A DNA stretch of 64,000 bases from assembly GCA_039183205.1 (NCBI GenBank), contig JBCDBR010000007.1:59561-123560 (forward strand), written 5' to 3'. The position numbers were made by a program, and so were the translations under genes. Source of the DNA: HKCCE3408 sp039183205. GTDB taxonomy: Bacteria; Pseudomonadota; Alphaproteobacteria; Rhodobacterales; Rhodobacteraceae. The notes below the pieces were generated by a model. The model searched no databases, was not told the origin of the DNA, and saw only the letters and a program-made list of their open reading frames with translations. Below, in pieces: positions 61,956 through 64,000 of the stretch (its first letter is position 1; each line of letters starts with the position of its first letter).

Positions 61956-64000
61956 GTGGCTAACCCCACAGGAAATGCGGCAAAATCGACACTGTCCCGC
62001 CTAAGCGAATTGCGGCGTCAGCGCCGTATTCGCACGGCGGGCACGCTCGGGTTGGTGATTCTCGGGCCTATTTTGGCGCTTGCGACATTCCTGGTCCTGG
62101 GTCCGTTGGCCGAATTGAGCGACAGCCCAGAGCTGCGTTTGGTGATCCTGGCCGACCTGATTTACATCCTCACACTGGCCGCACTTGCCTTGCGCCAAGT
62201 GGCCAAAATCGTGGCCGCACGACGGGCACGATCGGCCGGATCGCGCCTGCATTTGCGGCTGACCGGTGTCTTTGCCTTGGTCGCATTGGTGCCAACCGTT
62301 TTGGTCGCGGTCTTTGCCATGGTGTCGATTAATCTGGGCCTCGAGGGGTGGTTTTCGGACCGCGTATCCTCCGCGCTTGGCAATTCCGTCGACGCCGCGC
62401 AAGCCTATGCACAAGAACATCGCGATGACCTGACAACGGACGCCACGGCGCTCGCGGCGTTTCTCAATGTCAGCCGACAGCAAAATCCGTTTCTGTCGGA
62501 CGGAGACTTACGGCAATTGCTGGCGCAAGGCCAAGCCCGCATTCAACGCGGTCTGCGCGAAGCGTTTGTCATCAACGGGCAGGGCGATCTGCGTGCGCGG
62601 GGCGAGCGAAGCTATCTTTTTGACTATGAACAGCCAAGCCAAACCGACTTGGACCGCGCCCGGGAGGGCGAGATCGTGCTCCTGGAAGATTGGGACGTAA
62701 ACGAGTTCCGCGCACTGATGCGCCTGACCGCATTCCCGGATCGTTACCTCTATATAAGCCGTTCTGTCGATGGGCAAATCATCTCGCTTCTCGATGAGAC
62801 GGAACAGACCGTTCAGCTTTATCGCCAGCTCGAGGGCGAACGCGGGCGGCTTTTGTTTCAATTCGCACTTTTATATCTGGGCTTTGCCCTCATGATGATT
62901 GTCGCGGCGATCTGGCTCGGCATGTGGTTTGCGGAACGGCTGGCCCGGCCGGTGGGCCGGCTTGCAGGGGCCGCACAACGCGTGGGCCAGGGCGATTTGA
63001 CGGTGCAAGTGCCGGAAGAACGCGGCGACGACGAAATTTCGATGGTCGGACGGCTCTTTAATCAGATGACACGGCAATTGCGCGCGCAGCGTGAGGCCTT
63101 GTTGGCGCAAAACACCGCCACCGAAGAACGGCGCCGCTTGTTTGACTCGGTTCTGAGCTCCGTCACATCCGGCGTCGTCGGATTGGATGCCGGTGGGCAG
63201 ATCGATTTCATCAATAGCTCCGCCCAGGCGCTTCTTGGCATCAAAGACGATCAGAGCCACGGGCGGTCCTTGGCCGAAACAGTGCCGGAATTTGCCGAAC
63301 TGCTGAACAAGGCCCAAGCGCGCGGCGGGGATACGGTGCAAGGCGAGGTACGGATCGCCCGGCGCAAACAGCTCGACAGCCTTTTGGTGCGCATCGCCAC
63401 GCGGCGCAACCAGGACGGCGCGCGGGAAGGCTACGTGGTTGCCTTTGATGATGTCACCGACCTCGTCAGCGCACAGCGCATGGCCGCCTGGGGGGATGTG
63501 GCGCGCCGGATCGCCCATGAGATCAAAAACCCCTTAACGCCGATCCAGCTGTCAGCGGAACGGGTTGAGCGCAAATTTTCCTCCCAGTTGGACCCCGACG
63601 ACGCGGTGCGGTTGAAGGAACTGACCGGCGTGATCGTCCGGCAAACCGGCGATCTGCGGCGCATTGTCGATGAGTTTTCGAAGTTTGCCCGCATGCCAGA
63701 GCCGGACCAACGGCCCGAAGATGTCGCACAATTGTTGCGCGAGGCTGTGGTGCTTCAACAGGCCGGACAACCCGGTATGGATTGGCGGGTCGATATCCCC
63801 GAGACCGCGCATCGTGCTGCGGTCGATGCCACATTGCTGGGCCAGGCGCTGACCAACCTTTTGAAAAACGCCGGCGAGGCAACGGAGAGCTATGCCGAGG
63901 CGCATGGCACGGCGGGTTATGCCCCGCAATTGCGCGTCCGGTTGGCGCCGGATGCGGACAACCTGGTCCTCACGATCTCGGACAATGGCATTGGCTTGCC
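61956..64000 (+). CDS. ntrY: Nitrogen-linked sensor kinase NtrY, cut by window end
   Basis: About 681 residues visible, incomplete at the C-terminus. The start is taken as the GTG at 61956 because AAGGGG lies 6 bp ahead; an ATG at 61954 is in another frame that stops early. Two membrane helix regions (TLGLVILGPILALATFLVLG, then LTGVFALVALVPTVLVAVFA) flank a periplasmic sensor, then HAMP (ERLARPVGRLAGAAQRVGQ), a PAS (DSVLSSVTSGVVGLDAGGQ) and H-box RRIAHEIKNPLTPIQLSAER with His near residue 520. Typical order dusB-ntrB-ntrC-ntrY continues with ntrX. Confidence 0.92.
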   Translation, partial: MANPTGNAAKSTLSRLSELRRQRRIRTAGTLGLVILGPILALATFLVLGPLAELSDSPELRLVILADLIYILTLAALALRQVAKIVAARRARSAGSRLHLRLTGVFALVALVPTVLVAVFAMVSINLGLEGWFSDRVSSALGNSVDAAQAYAQEHRDDLTTDATALAAFLNVSRQQNPFLSDGDLRQLLAQGQARIQRGLREAFVINGQGDLRARGERSYLFDYEQPSQTDLDRAREGEIVLLEDWDVNEFRALMRLTAFPDRYLYISRSVDGQIISLLDETEQTVQLYRQLEGERGRLLFQFALLYLGFALMMIVAAIWLGMWFAERLARPVGRLAGAAQRVGQGDLTVQVPEERGDDEISMVGRLFNQMTRQLRAQREALLAQNTATEERRRLFDSVLSSVTSGVVGLDAGGQIDFINSSAQALLGIKDDQSHGRSLAETVPEFAELLNKAQARGGDTVQGEVRIARRKQLDSLLVRIATRRNQDGAREGYVVAFDDVTDLVSAQRMAAWGDVARRIAHEIKNPLTPIQLSAERVERKFSSQLDPDDAVRLKELTGVIVRQTGDLRRIVDEFSKFARMPEPDQRPEDVAQLLREAVVLQQAGQPGMDWRVDIPETAHRAAVDATLLGQALTNLLKNAGEATESYAEAHGTAGYAPQLRVRLAPDADNLVLTISDNGIGL

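Noticed and set aside
61954..61980. ATG at 61954 as ntrY start
   Set aside because: It is out of frame and stops after about 17 codons; the GTG at 61956 is in frame with the kinase.
62467..62700. Short plus-strand frame inside ntrY
   Set aside because: It overlaps the NtrY sensor region in another frame and has no motif.

Overview
The window is dense, high-GC coding DNA from an alphaproteobacterium, most likely a marine Rhodobacteraceae (Roseobacter-type) species. Indicators are the right-end order pncC/cinA-pgpA-ispF (one strand) and dusB-ntrB-ntrC-ntrY (other strand), an NtrC without the sigma-54 contact motif, a heterotetrameric sarcosine oxidase set soxB-D-A-G, CcmI, an Atm1-type exporter and two small families that I recall as typical of this group (DUF6477-like, DUF6456-like). 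No rRNA, tRNA or CRISPR array was seen.

Layout. 1-6.9 kb: an alcohol dehydrogenase end, an APH-type kinase, a MaoC-phosphotransacetylase fusion, an AhpD-like protein, a polar amino acid ABC transporter and a TetR regulator, probably one uptake and catabolism module. 7.2-11.5 kb: a 1420-residue predicted secreted glycan-active protein with long PVEPD tandem linkers. 11.5-21.6 kb: housekeeping and regulators (phosphoesterase, LysE exporter, LysR/permease pair, SDR/MarR pair with a palindromic operator, dusA, ruvX, ccmI). 21.7-28.5 kb: sarcosine oxidase operon, interrupted between soxB and soxD by about 1.7 kb of small unrecognised genes. 28.6-30.4 kb: a decayed ISNCY-type insertion sequence with a small possible passenger gene. 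30.5-38.1 kb: sodB, phosphoesterase, LOG protein, LysM protein, Atm1-like exporter, fatty acid desaturase. 38.2-43.2 kb: RND efflux pump and adaptor. 43.4-51.8 kb: YfgM-like/BamB, guaA, a pyrrolysine-free MttB-family methyltransferase, DUF6477/DUF6456-like pair, lipA. 52.4-64 kb: two accessory insertions (a membrane protein plus secreted zincin pair; a three-gene DUF2589-like cassette) set among hpt, ratA/coq10, cinA, pgpA, ispF, dusB and the nitrogen regulators ntrB, ntrC and ntrY (cut by the window end).

How the genes fit together. Sarcosine oxidase and the MttB-family protein both point to use of methylated amines or betaines. The dusB-ntrBC-ntrY block handles nitrogen sensing. The best candidates for something undescribed are the three-gene cassette at 55.1-56.7 kb, whose first and third proteins look like diverged paralogues around an HTH/coiled-coil protein, and the membrane-protein/zincin pair at 52.4-53.8 kb. 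Start codons were moved inward from the longest reading frame where a ribosome site or family length argued for it; each case is stated in its entry. All family assignments come from reading motifs by eye, without database searches.
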